Assembly (NCBI RefSeq): GCF_000729995.1
Contig: NZ_JNFG01000015.1
Location: forward strand, 115,891 to 179,890
Reading direction: 5' to 3'
Source of the DNA: Caballeronia sordidicola
GTDB taxonomy: Bacteria; Pseudomonadota; Gammaproteobacteria; Burkholderiales; Burkholderiaceae
Length of the DNA stretch: 64,000 nt
The position numbers were made by a program, and so were the translations under genes. Below the pieces are notes generated by a model. It saw nothing but the letters and a program-made list of their open reading frames with translations. It did no database searches and was not told the origin of the DNA. This document shows, piece after piece, positions 19,000 to 28,166 of the stretch. Numbering within the stretch: position 1 is the stretch's first letter; every line of letters begins with the position of its first letter.

Positions 19000-19204
19000 G
19001 CATTAATGAGATCTTTTGCTGAATAACGCGCATCTAAAGTTCTCAGGGTAAATCATTAGACGAAATAACATTTCATGGATTTCCTCAAGTGCACCGCGCA
19101 CACGCCGTAAAAGATGTCCAAGCACGCGAATTTGATCTCGCTCCGAATCGCGATGTCAGATCCCCGCCGTGCCGACATTTTTATACGCAGCTCCAAGGAA
19201 AATC

Positions 19205-20956
19205 ATGAACATGAGTTTAACGATCAAGGCACGTCTCGGTCTGACGATGGCCTTTCTGGGGCTGCTGCTGCTCGCGATCGGCGCATTGGGGCTTTATGGC
19301 ATGACGCAGTCGAACCAGGCCTATCGCAACACGTTCGAAGACCAGATGCCGAGCGCCAACGCCGTCAGCAACGCGGAGCTTTATACGGCACGGGAACGGC
19401 TCATATTCGACCGGGCGGCGTTTCTGGCTGGGACGCCGGAAGTAGCGGCGACCATCGAGCGAGGCGGCATGATGCGCGGCTTTGCCAACGACTTCTGGAA
19501 AAAGTACTCCGAGCTGCCGCAGGACCCTACCGAAAAGCAACTCGCCGATACCTCCAACGCCAAACGCCTCGCGCTGCAAAAGGTGATCGACAGCGGCTAT
19601 GAGGCTGTCAAGGCCAACGACCAGGCGCGCATCGTCGAGACAGCCAAAGCGATGCAGGTCGCCTACGGCGAACTGTCGACAGCCAACGACGCGCTGCGCA
19701 AATTCCAGTTCGATGGCGCGAGGCAAGGCTACGACGCGGCTCAATCGGCAGCGGCGACTTTTCGCACGTTGAGCGTGATCGCGATCGTCGCCGGACTGGC
19801 CGCCGCTGTGTTTTCGTGGATTGCGCTGCGCCGCGCGATCGGCCGGCCGCTGGACGCCGCGCTCGAGCATTTCGAAGCGATCGCAGCCGGCGATCTGCGC
19901 GGCAAGGTCGTCGCCACTTCACGCGACGAAATGGGCCTGCTGATGCAAGGTCTGGCGCGGATGCAGGCCAGTCTCGTGGGGACGGTTCGCAGCGTGCGTT
20001 CGGGCACCGAATCCATCGCGACGGCGACCAAGGAGATCGCAGCGGGCAATATCGACTTGTCGTCGCGCACGGAAGAACAGGCGTCGGCGCTGCAGGAAAC
20101 CGCGTCGAGCATGGACGAACTGACCGGCACCGTGAAGCAGAACGCCGATAACGCCCGGCAGGCAAGTTCGCTGGCGGCGAACGCGTCGGAGATCGCCAAC
20201 AAGGGCAGCCGCGTGGTGGCTCAAGTGGTCGACACCATGGGCGATATCAACCAGAGCTCGGCGAAAATCGCGGACATTATTACGATTATCGAAGGAATTG
20301 CGTTCCAGACCAATATCCTCGCGCTGAACGCGGCCGTGGAAGCCGCACGGGCCGGTGAGGAAGGGCGCGGTTTCGCCGTCGTCGCGGGCGAAGTGCGCAA
20401 CCTCGCTCAACGCTCGTCGGCGGCGGCGAAGGAGATCAAGGGTCTTATCGATACGTCGGTCGAGCGCGTCCAATCGGGGACCTCGCTGGTCGACGAAGCC
20501 GGCCGCACGATGAACGAGATCATCGGCGCGGTGCAACGTGTCACCGACATCATGGGCGAGATCGCGGCAGCATCGCAGGAGCAGAGCAGCGGCATTGAAC
20601 AAGTGGCGCGCGCGGTCACGCAGATGGACGAAGTGACGCAGCAGAACGCTGCGCTGGTCGAGGAAGCAGCGGCGGCGGCGCAATCGCTGGAAGATCAGGC
20701 AGCGAAACTGCGCCAGGCCGTGGCGGTATTTCAACTCGACGACGACGGCACAGGTGAAGCGGGTTTCAGCCGCGCTGCTGCGAGGCCCGGATCATCCGCG
20801 GCAGCGAAGCCGCGCGTGGCCGTTGCGGCGAAGCCGCGGCGTGCGGCGCCGGCAGTGGGATCGGCATCGGCATCGGCTAAAGCGTCGGTTGCAGCTCGGC
20901 CGGTGGTGGCTCGGCCTGTGGCAGCAGCAGCTACCGGCGATTGGCAAACCTTTTGA
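19205..20956 (+). CDS. Methyl-accepting chemotaxis protein
   Basis: 583 residues. First membrane helix about 10-32, a periplasmic four-helix-type sensor to about 184, second helix about 187-208, HAMP domain, then the long cytoplasmic signalling coiled coil with the conserved hairpin tip Glu-Gly-Ile-Ala-Phe-Gln-Thr-Asn-Ile-Leu-Ala-Leu-Asn-Ala-Ala-Val-Glu near 362-380. The flexible Ala-rich tail ends in Asp-Trp-Gln-Thr-Phe, close to the NWETF pentapeptide that tethers CheR/CheB. AAGGAAA before the ATG at 19205 decides the start over an in-frame codon at 19169. The ligand is unknown; no che genes are adjacent. Confidence 0.93.
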   Translation: MNMSLTIKARLGLTMAFLGLLLLAIGALGLYGMTQSNQAYRNTFEDQMPSANAVSNAELYTARERLIFDRAAFLAGTPEVAATIERGGMMRGFANDFWKKYSELPQDPTEKQLADTSNAKRLALQKVIDSGYEAVKANDQARIVETAKAMQVAYGELSTANDALRKFQFDGARQGYDAAQSAAATFRTLSVIAIVAGLAAAVFSWIALRRAIGRPLDAALEHFEAIAAGDLRGKVVATSRDEMGLLMQGLARMQASLVGTVRSVRSGTESIATATKEIAAGNIDLSSRTEEQASALQETASSMDELTGTVKQNADNARQASSLAANASEIANKGSRVVAQVVDTMGDINQSSAKIADIITIIEGIAFQTNILALNAAVEAARAGEEGRGFAVVAGEVRNLAQRSSAAAKEIKGLIDTSVERVQSGTSLVDEAGRTMNEIIGAVQRVTDIMGEIAAASQEQSSGIEQVARAVTQMDEVTQQNAALVEEAAAAAQSLEDQAAKLRQAVAVFQLDDDGTGEAGFSRAAARPGSSAAAKPRVAVAAKPRRAAPAVGSASASAKASVAARPVVARPVAAAATGDWQTF

Positions 20957-20980
20957 TTGACTGAGCGGGTCGATTCAGTC

Positions 20981-21020
20981 AAACGCCCTCCGCGAACCTC
21001 GTTTGCGGAGCGTTTTTTAT
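20981..21020 (+). terminator. Intrinsic terminator of the chemoreceptor gene
   Basis: AAACGCCCTCCGC pairs with GCGGAGCGTTT with a small bulge, followed by a run of T, 25 bp after the stop. Confidence 0.85.
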
Positions 21021-21406
21021 TGACCGCGAGCAGTTTGCTTTGCTTCGATTAACCCAATTGGCCCGATTAATCCGAGCATGCGCTCGCAACCCGGACGCCG
21101 CTGATCAGGCTTGTCGGGGTTGACGCTTCCCATCGGCGATCCTGCCGCCCAGGGCACACGCTCCAGCATGTGCACACGCGACAAGGGCCCGATCAGCGCG
21201 TTGCCGTCGAGCCCGGATGCACGCTGCGCTCAACACAAGAACCCACCCGCGCGGCGATCCAGGCATCGCGCAACCGCCATCCCGAAACCCCTGCTGCTGA
21301 GACCCGAACTCGCGATCTATGTCGACTTCCCCGTACACTGAGCGGAATTTCGTTCAACCTTCACGGGATTAGAACGCGTTTCGATCACCACCACAGGACG
21401 CTTGCC
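21021..21406. other. Intergenic, no gene recognised
   Basis: 386 bp. The downstream gene's frame stays open leftward to 21170, but without a ribosome site or homology-like sequence; treated as leader. Confidence 0.4.
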
Positions 21407-22168
21407 ATGACCGGATCCACCCTTGCCGCGCAACTCGTTCAGGCCCGCCGCCAGCGCACGCTGATAGAAGACCTCGAGTCAGTCGATATCCCCGCCGACG
21501 CCGAAGCGGCTTACGCCATCCAGCACGAAGTTCTGACCCTTTCCGGCGCGCGAATCGGCGCCTGGAAGGTCGGTGCGCGTGCGCCGGGCGCGCTGGCGAA
21601 CACGGCGCCCATTGACGCGGAACTCGTCCACACGTCGCCGGCGCGCATTGCGCACGCTTCGTTTTTCCGCGCGCTGATTGAACTTGAGATTGCGTTTCGT
21701 TTTTCGTACGCATTGCCGCCTCGTGACGAACCTTACAGCCGCAGCGAAGTGTTCGCGGCACTGGGCAGCATGGCCGTGGCGCTTGAGGTGGTGGATAGCC
21801 GCTTCGCCCAATGGCCGAACCTGGCGACGCTGGCACAACTTGCCGACTCGCAGAACAACGGAGCACTGGTCGTCGGCAAGATGGAGCCGTATGACGTGAT
21901 CGCTCCCAGCTTCGATTTCCTCTCACCGCTGCTCGAACTGTCTGTCGACGGCGTCTCGATCGTGCCGGCGAGCACCGGCAATCCGGCCGGCGATCCCCGG
22001 GAACTGCTGGTGTGGTTCGTCAATCACTGCAGCACTCACGGACACACGGTCCAGCCCTTCTGGACCATCACCACCGGCTCCTACACGGGCGCGCGGCGGG
22101 TCGACGGGCCAGGGTTGGTAAGCGGTCGGGTGGACCGGATCGGCGACATCGAACTGACGCTGGAATGA
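21407..22168 (+). CDS. 2-keto-4-pentenoate hydratase / fumarylacetoacetase-fold enzyme
   Basis: 253 residues. Matches the MhpD-type hydratase family: an N-terminal helical part with Ala-Tyr-Ala-Ile-Gln-His-Glu-Val, then Gly-Ala-Trp-Lys-Val-Gly-Ala, the metal-site acidic motif Glu-Leu-Glu-Ile-Ala-Phe-Arg, Glu-Val-Val-Asp-Ser-Arg-Phe and Asn-Asn-Gly-Ala-Leu-Val-Val-Gly. The family hydrates 2-hydroxypentadienoates in aromatic meta-cleavage, or decarboxylates oxaloacetate-like acids. The gene stands alone, so the pathway is unclear. AGGA precedes the ATG at 21407. Confidence 0.85.
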   Translation: MTGSTLAAQLVQARRQRTLIEDLESVDIPADAEAAYAIQHEVLTLSGARIGAWKVGARAPGALANTAPIDAELVHTSPARIAHASFFRALIELEIAFRFSYALPPRDEPYSRSEVFAALGSMAVALEVVDSRFAQWPNLATLAQLADSQNNGALVVGKMEPYDVIAPSFDFLSPLLELSVDGVSIVPASTGNPAGDPRELLVWFVNHCSTHGHTVQPFWTITTGSYTGARRVDGPGLVSGRVDRIGDIELTLE

Positions 22169-22235
22169 CATTTTTGCAGCATCCGGCGACGTGGTGACAG
22201 GGCGTGCGGAAAACATTCATGCGCCCGTGTTACAT

Positions 22236-22268
22236 CAAAAAAGGCACTCACTCGGGTGCTTTTTTTTG
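22236..22268 (+). terminator. Intrinsic terminator after the hydratase gene
   Basis: A-tract, GCAC/GTGC-based stem around 22245-22259, then eight T. Classic Rho-independent form. Confidence 0.8.
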
Positions 22269-22476
22269 GCGTTTAAATCCCTGTCCGTCAAGCGGGTATA
22301 ACGGGAGGTTGGGCGGGGTTCAAGCGGGGTTTAAGCGGTCAACGGATGCGGGGGCCTATCGTTTAGTAAGAGAGGCGCACACCATTTGAGAGCCTGCTAT
22401 CGAATGACATTGGAGAGCCGATTGTAAAAAAAACGCACCATGCGTTGCATCGTTCCGGTGCTACGACGCGTATATG

Positions 22477-22619
22477 GGATAACCGGTGGATAACGTGTGG
22501 ATGAGCTTGTGGATGAGCGGGGGACAACAGAGGGACAACTCCGCACAGGCGCAGCATAGGGACGGGATAGAAGCGGGATAGAAGCAGGATAGAAGCGGGA
22601 CAGGTATGGGACAGGAGCG
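22477..22619. repeat. Array of GGAYR words repeated every 11 bp, upstream of prkA
   Basis: The words start at 22477, 22488, 22499, 22511, 22522, 22533, then after two degenerate slots at 22565, 22576, 22587, 22598 and 22609. Neighbouring copies are near-identical in groups: GGATAAC x2, GGATGAG x2, GGACAAC x2, GGATAGAAGC x3, GGACAGG x2. The 11-bp unit is not a multiple of 3, so it does not encode a repeat peptide. It is phased with the DNA helix. It sits about 330 bp before prkA. Confidence 0.75.
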
Positions 22620-22949
22620 GCATATGAGCGACATAAACGCTCAATGCATAAATGCGGGCAACGCTGGACCACCGGCAGCAGCAGCCAAGGTGTTCGGCTG
22701 CCAGCATGTCGCATGGGTCCGGGGCTTGTACAGCAAGGCTATGCAGCCAATACGGAAAACGTTTCGCGAGTCGGGATGATGATTGTAGGTGAACGAAAAT
22801 ATTCCACCAAGCTAGGAATACTTCGAAGCAAATCAACAACGCATTTGCATGAAAAAAAATTCGAAAGGGTTTAGGATGAACTGAAGCGATGTTGTTCTGA
22901 TTAGGCGCGCCGCGCACACATTGCTTTCTGACTTCGGCGAGGAGGTAGC

Positions 22950-24872
22950 ATGGATATCTACAGCAGTTTCGCGACCCGCTTCGAAAAAACCCGCGAGGAG
23001 GAATTCTCGCTCGAAGAGTATCTCGCGCTCTGCAAAGATGATCCTGCAACGTATGCAACAGCGGGCGAACGGATGTTGTCGGCAATCGGGGAACCGGAGT
23101 CCGTCGACACACGTACCGACCCGCGCTTATCGCGTGTGTTTGCAAACAAGGTCATCAAGGTGTATCCGGCGTTCCGTGAGTTCTACGGAATGGAGGAAGT
23201 GATCGAGCAAGTGGTGTCGTACTTCAGGCATGCTGCTCAGGGTCTTGAAGAGAAGAAACAGATTCTGTATTTGCTTGGGCCGGTAGGCGGTGGCAAGTCA
23301 TCCATTGCCGAACGTCTGAAGCAACTCGCCGAGCGTGTTCCGTTCTATGCAATCAAGGGTTCGCCCGTCAATGAGTCGCCGCTCGGGCTGTTCGACTACG
23401 ATGAAGACGGTCCTATCCTCGAAGAGCAATACGGCATTCCGCGCCGCTATCTCAAGAACATCCTGAGTCCGTGGGCAGTGAAGCGCCTTCACGAATTCAA
23501 TGGCGACATCCGCAAGTTCCGCATCGTTCGCCGTTATCCCTCCATCCTGCGCCAGATCGGTATAGCCAAGACCGAACCGGGCGATGAGAACAATCAGGAC
23601 ATCTCGTCACTCGTCGGCAAGGTCGACATCCGCAAGCTCGAAACCTTTTCGCAAGACGACGCTGACGCGTACAGCTACTCCGGTGGACTGTGTCTCGCGA
23701 ACCAGGGCTTGCTTGAGTTCGTCGAAATGTTCAAGGCTCCGATCAAGGTGCTGCACCCGCTGCTGACCGCTACCCAGGAAGGCAACTTCAAGGGCACGGA
23801 AGGTTTCGGTGCAATCCCGTTCGACGGTGTGGTCCTGGCTCACTCGAACGAGTCGGAATGGAAGACGTTCCGCAATAACAAGAACAACGAAGCACTGCTC
23901 GATCGTATCTTCGTGGTCAAGGTGCCGTACTGCCTGCGCTACAGCGAAGAGATGAAGATCTACGAGAAGCTGCTGCGTAATTCTTCGTTGACGAACGCTG
24001 TTTGCGCACCAGGTACGTTGAAGATGATGGCGCAAATGGCGGTGCTCACGCGTCTGCATGAGCCGGAAAATTCCAGCCTCTTTTCGAAGATGCAGGTCTA
24101 CGACGGTGACAACCTCAAGGACACGGACCCGAAGGCAAAATCGTTCCAGGAGTACCGCGATTTTGCGGGCGTCGATGAAGGCATGAACGGGGTTTCTACT
24201 CGCTTTGCATTCAAGATTCTTTCCCGGGTATTCAACTTCGATTCCACCGAAGTCGCAGCCAATCCGGTGCACCTGATGTACGTGCTCGAACAGCAGATCG
24301 AACGCGAGCAGTTCCCGCCGGAAACGGAGCAGAAGTACCTGTCGTTCATCAAGGACGTCCTCGCGTCGCGGTATGCCGAGTTCATTGGCAAGGAGATTCA
24401 GACCGCGTACCTGGAATCGTATTCGGAGTATGGACAAAACATCTTCGATCGTTACGTCACGTACGCCGATTTCTGGATCCAGGACCAGGAATTCCGCGAT
24501 CACGATACCGGAGAAAGTTTCGACCGCGCTTCGTTGAATGCGGAACTGGAAAAGATCGAGAAGCCGGCTGGCATCAGCAACCCGAAGGACTTCCGCAACG
24601 AGATCGTGAACTTCGTGCTGCGGGCTCGAGCTGCGAACGGCGGCAAGAATCCGGCGTGGATCAGCTACGAGAAGTTGCGCGTGGTGATCGAGAAGAAGAT
24701 GTTCTCAAACACCGAAGAACTTTTGCCGGTGATCTCGTTCAATGCCAAAGGATCGGCAGAAGAACAGCGCAAGCATGAGGACTTTGTGAACCGCATGGTC
24801 GCGAAGGGCTATACGCCGAAGCAAGTGCGGCTGCTCTGCGATTGGTATCTGCGGGTGCGGAAGTCGTCGTAA
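22950..24872 (+). CDS. prkA: PrkA-family serine protein kinase / AAA+ protein (YeaG)
   Basis: 640 residues, the usual family length. The N-terminal AAA+ core has Walker A Gly-Pro-Val-Gly-Gly-Gly-Lys-Ser-Ser at 110-118; the C-terminal third is the PrkA kinase-like region. In E. coli YeaG is induced by nitrogen and stationary-phase stress and acts with YeaH. GGAGG lies 5 nt before the ATG. It heads a prkA-yeaH-spoVR operon, a grouping conserved in many proteobacteria, which supports a joint stress role. Biochemical substrates in beta-proteobacteria are not known. Confidence 0.95.
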   Translation: MDIYSSFATRFEKTREEEFSLEEYLALCKDDPATYATAGERMLSAIGEPESVDTRTDPRLSRVFANKVIKVYPAFREFYGMEEVIEQVVSYFRHAAQGLEEKKQILYLLGPVGGGKSSIAERLKQLAERVPFYAIKGSPVNESPLGLFDYDEDGPILEEQYGIPRRYLKNILSPWAVKRLHEFNGDIRKFRIVRRYPSILRQIGIAKTEPGDENNQDISSLVGKVDIRKLETFSQDDADAYSYSGGLCLANQGLLEFVEMFKAPIKVLHPLLTATQEGNFKGTEGFGAIPFDGVVLAHSNESEWKTFRNNKNNEALLDRIFVVKVPYCLRYSEEMKIYEKLLRNSSLTNAVCAPGTLKMMAQMAVLTRLHEPENSSLFSKMQVYDGDNLKDTDPKAKSFQEYRDFAGVDEGMNGVSTRFAFKILSRVFNFDSTEVAANPVHLMYVLEQQIEREQFPPETEQKYLSFIKDVLASRYAEFIGKEIQTAYLESYSEYGQNIFDRYVTYADFWIQDQEFRDHDTGESFDRASLNAELEKIEKPAGISNPKDFRNEIVNFVLRARAANGGKNPAWISYEKLRVVIEKKMFSNTEELLPVISFNAKGSAEEQRKHEDFVNRMVAKGYTPKQVRLLCDWYLRVRKSS

Positions 24873-25163
24873 AGCGGTCGCCGTGAAGCGGTCGCCGTGA
24901 TGCTGCGTGAGAAAGTGTGATTTTTGATGGTTTACGACAGGGAGGCGAATGAGTTCTCAGCGAAGCCCGGTAAAACGTGATTGAATCGTGGTTGCGTTGC
25001 AAGTTTTGAGTCTGTCAGTTTTGAGTCAAAGGTTCGCGTGATGCTGGCCCACGTGCCAGCGGAAACGCGAACATCTTGGCGAGTGCCTTACGGTCTTGCG
25101 CCGCCGCGCGCGGTTCAGACCGCGAGCGCTTCGCTTCCTCGCCAATTACGCGGGAGACTGGAT
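24873..25163. other. prkA-yeaH intergenic stretch
   Basis: About 290 bp. The yeaH frame is open leftward to 24981, but GGGAG at 25152-25156 marks the GTG at 25164 as start. A small direct repeat (AAGCGGTCGCCGTGA, twice at 24872-24901) lies just after the prkA stop. Confidence 0.5.
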
Positions 25164-26429
25164 GTGCTGCATCAAATCATCGACCGCAGGTTAGCCGGCA
25201 AGAACAAGAGCATTGCCAACCGCGAACGCTTTTTGCGTCGTGTCAAAAACTATATTCGCCGCGCGGTGTCGGATGCCGTTCGGGACCGAAGCATCAAGGA
25301 TATCCAGAGTACGCAAAGCATCACAATTCCGAAAAAGGACATCGCCGAACCGTCGTTCCGGCATGGTCCTGGCGGAAAGCGCGAGCTCGTGCATCCGGGT
25401 AACGCCGAATACATTCGTGGCGACAAGATTGCGCGCCCGAGTGGCGGCGGCGGTGGCGGCGGTAAGACCGCGAGTAACGAGGGCGAAGGGCAGGACGACT
25501 TCGTGTTCGAGTTGTCGCGCGAAGAATTCATGCAGTATTTCTTCGACGACCTCGAGCTCCCGCGCCTCGTCAAAACTCAACTGGCCGCCGTGCCCACGTG
25601 GAAAAACGTGCGGGCAGGGTTTTCGGCTGAAGGAACGCCGAACAATATCGATGTCGTCCGTTCGCTGCGCAGCGCGCTCGGGCGGCGGATCGCGCTAGGG
25701 TCGCCGTTGGCGCGTCAGTTGCATGAGATGGAGCGGCAGTTGGAAGTGCTCCTTGACGAGAAAGGCGACCCCGAGGAGATCGCGCGGCTGGAAGCCGATA
25801 TCGTGATCATCAAAGGACGCATCACGCGAATTCCTTTCATCGACCCATTCGACCTGCGCTACGTCAACCGGACCAGACAGCCCACGCCCTCGAGCAAGGC
25901 CGTGATGTTTTGTCTGATGGACGTGTCCGGCTCCATGGACGAGCAGCGCAAGGATCTGTCAAAGCGCTTCTTCATTCTTTTGTACCTGTTCCTGAACCGG
26001 AATTACGAAAAAATCGAAGTCGTCTTCATCCGGCATCACACGCGCGCCGAAGAAGTGGACGAAGAAACGTTCTTCCATTCGACCGAAAGCGGCGGGACGG
26101 TCGTGTCCAGCGCGCTCGAGTTGATGAAGAAGATCATGGATGAACGGTATTCCCCCGCCGAGTGGAATATCTACGGCGCGCAAGCGTCCGACGGCGACAA
26201 CTGGACCGACGATTCACCCAAGTGCCGGAAGCTTCTCGCCGAGGACATTTTGCAGAAGGTGCGCTATTTTGCTTATATTCAAGTCGCGCCTGAGGAGCAG
26301 AATCTCTGGGTGGAATATGCTCATCTGGCGCAAAGCGCGCCTGAACTCGCGATGAAGAAGGTCCAATCGGCCGCGGATATTTATCCTGTCTTTCGCGAAT
26401 TGTTTGAGAAACAGCAGGCGGCTGCATGA
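25164..26429 (+). CDS. yeaH: YeaH/YhbH-family protein (DUF444, VWA-like)
   Basis: 421 residues from a GTG start (family proteins begin Leu-His-Gln-Ile-Ile-Asp-Arg-Arg). Features: basic N-terminus, a poly-Gly run of eight near 92-99, and a von Willebrand A-like domain with the metal motif Asp-Val-Ser-Gly-Ser at 253-257. Partner of PrkA in stress adaptation; the molecular role is unproven. The C-terminal end overlaps an alternative spoVR start (ATGA at 26426). E. coli YeaH is 427 residues. Confidence 0.93.
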   Translation: MLHQIIDRRLAGKNKSIANRERFLRRVKNYIRRAVSDAVRDRSIKDIQSTQSITIPKKDIAEPSFRHGPGGKRELVHPGNAEYIRGDKIARPSGGGGGGGKTASNEGEGQDDFVFELSREEFMQYFFDDLELPRLVKTQLAAVPTWKNVRAGFSAEGTPNNIDVVRSLRSALGRRIALGSPLARQLHEMERQLEVLLDEKGDPEEIARLEADIVIIKGRITRIPFIDPFDLRYVNRTRQPTPSSKAVMFCLMDVSGSMDEQRKDLSKRFFILLYLFLNRNYEKIEVVFIRHHTRAEEVDEETFFHSTESGGTVVSSALELMKKIMDERYSPAEWNIYGAQASDGDNWTDDSPKCRKLLAEDILQKVRYFAYIQVAPEEQNLWVEYAHLAQSAPELAMKKVQSAADIYPVFRELFEKQQAAA

Positions 26430-26557
26430 CGACTCGGCATTTGGACAACGAAGCACGTGGGTATCACCTCAAACCTGGCGAAGAACTGAAAGCACAAGAC
26501 AGCGCGCCGCAAAAGGCCAGGAAGCCTCGCAAAAGCCCGGCGTCGGAAGGAGACACC

Positions 26558-28078
26558 ATGAACGTGGCGGAAAAAAGGCCGTTGCCGTGTCCATCGGACT
26601 GGACCTTCGAGCTGATCGAGGAATACGACACCGAGATTGCCCGTGTCGCGCAACGCTATGGGCTTGACGTGTACCCGATCCAGCTCGAACTCATCAGTGC
26701 CGAGCAGATGATGGACGCGTACGCATCGGTCGGCATGCCGGTGAACTATCGGCACTGGTCGTTCGGCAAGCACTTCCTGTCCACCGAGAAGAGCTACCGG
26801 CGCGGGCAAATGGGCCTGGCGTACGAGATCGTCATCAACTCGAATCCTTGCATTGCGTACCTGATGGAAGAAAACACGATGACGATGCAGGCGCTCGTCA
26901 TCGCGCACGCGGCGTACGGACACAACTCGTTTTTCAAGGGCAACTACCTGTTCAGGCTGTGGACGGACGCGCACGCCATTGTTGACTACCTCGTTTATGC
27001 GAAGAATTACATCGCGGAATGCGAGGAGCGACATGGCATTGATCGGGTGGAGGAACTGCTCGACTCATGTCACGCGCTGATGAACTATGGCGTGGACCGG
27101 TATAAGCGGCCGCAGAAATTGTCGCTGGCGAAGGAAGTGGCCGCGCGGCGCGAGCGCGAAGCCTATTTGCAGTCGCAAGTGAATGAACTCTGGCGTACGC
27201 TGCCCAATAAAAAGGCGACAACGACCGAGGAAATTGAAAGCCGTTATCCGCCGGAACCGCAGGAAAACCTGCTGTATTTCGCGGAGAAAAATGCGCCGCT
27301 GCTCGAGCCATGGGAGCGCGAAGTTATTCGCATTGTCCGAAAGGTCGGCCAGTATTTCTATCCGCAGCGGCAAACGCAGGTCATGAACGAAGGGTGGGCC
27401 ACGTTCTGGCATTACACGCTGCTCAATACGCTTTATGCGGAAGGCCGTCTGGAAGACGGTTTCATGATGGAGTTCCTGCATTCGCACAGCAACGTGGTGT
27501 ATCAACCGCCTGTGACCAAGCAGTATTACAGCGGCATCAATCCGTATGCGCTGGGCTTTTCCATGATGAGCGATATTCGCCGCATCTGCGAACACCCAAC
27601 GGACGAGGATCGCGAATGGTTTCCGGAGCTTGCCGGCAGCGACTGGCTTGAAGCGCTGCACTACGCCATGCGCAATTTCAAGGACGAGAGTTTTATTGCG
27701 CAGTATTTATCGCCGCATCTGATTCGCGAAATGCGCTTGTTCTCCATTCTCGACGACGATATGCGCGACTCGCTGGAGGTCTCCGCTATTCACGACGAAA
27801 GCGGATACCGATATGTCCGCCAGGCGTTGTCGCGGCAGTACGACATGCATCATCGTGAGCCGAATATCCAGGTGTATTCAGTCAATACCCGTGGCGATCG
27901 CAGCCTGACGCTGCGCCATTTCATGACCGATAACCGTCATTTGACCAATGACAGCGAAGAGGTCCTCAAGCACATGGCGCGGTTATGGCAATTCGACGTG
28001 TATCTTGAAAGCGTCGACGAAAACGGCACGGTGAGAAAGCGCTTCGATTGTAAATACGCAGGGGCGGAGAAACGCTGA
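26558..28078 (+). CDS. SpoVR-family protein (YcgB)
   Basis: 506 residues from ATG 26558, which has AAGGAG just upstream. An in-frame ATG at 26426 would add 44 Lys/Glu/Ala-rich residues not usual in the family and overlap yeaH by 4 nt. Conserved blocks include Asn-Tyr-x-His-Trp-Ser-Phe-Gly-Lys, Glu-Asn-Thr-Met-Thr-Met-Gln, His-Ala-Ala-Tyr-Gly-His-Asn-Ser-Phe-Phe, and Asn-Glu-Gly-Trp-Ala-Thr-Phe-Trp-His-Tyr. The His/Glu pattern hints at a metal site. Named for a Bacillus cortex gene; the proteobacterial role is linked to stress with PrkA/YeaH but unproven. Confidence 0.93.
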   Translation: MNVAEKRPLPCPSDWTFELIEEYDTEIARVAQRYGLDVYPIQLELISAEQMMDAYASVGMPVNYRHWSFGKHFLSTEKSYRRGQMGLAYEIVINSNPCIAYLMEENTMTMQALVIAHAAYGHNSFFKGNYLFRLWTDAHAIVDYLVYAKNYIAECEERHGIDRVEELLDSCHALMNYGVDRYKRPQKLSLAKEVAARREREAYLQSQVNELWRTLPNKKATTTEEIESRYPPEPQENLLYFAEKNAPLLEPWEREVIRIVRKVGQYFYPQRQTQVMNEGWATFWHYTLLNTLYAEGRLEDGFMMEFLHSHSNVVYQPPVTKQYYSGINPYALGFSMMSDIRRICEHPTDEDREWFPELAGSDWLEALHYAMRNFKDESFIAQYLSPHLIREMRLFSILDDDMRDSLEVSAIHDESGYRYVRQALSRQYDMHHREPNIQVYSVNTRGDRSLTLRHFMTDNRHLTNDSEEVLKHMARLWQFDVYLESVDENGTVRKRFDCKYAGAEKR

Positions 28079-28105
28079 GTCATTTGCCATCGTGCGTTGA
28101 GGTTT

Positions 28106-28147
28106 AAAAAAACCGGCTCGCTGAGTTAATCAGCGAGCCGGTTTTTT
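28106..28147. terminator. Bidirectional terminator after spoVR
   Basis: Perfect stem AACCGGCTCGCTGA with TCAGCGAGCCGGTT, flanked by A- and T-tracts. Serves spoVR (rightward) and the AI-2E-type gene (leftward). Confidence 0.92.
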
Positions 28148-28166
28148 ATTGAGCCGAACCGGGACC

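Noticed and set aside
19035..19061. Sigma-28 promoter before the chemoreceptor
   Set aside because: TAAAGTTC fits the -35, but no GCCGATAA-like -10 occurs at the right spacing.
22477..22619. CRISPR array
   Set aside because: Unit of 11 bp with no spacers; far below CRISPR repeat size, and no cas genes nearby.
22880..22949. Sigma-54 promoter before prkA (expected from E. coli yeaGH)
   Set aside because: A TTGC is present near 22920 but the GG element 10 bp upstream is missing.
22363..23145. 260-codon leftward ORF over the repeat array and prkA start
   Set aside because: Cys/Leu/Ser-rich shadow with no ribosome site; the 11-bp unit shifts frame at each copy.
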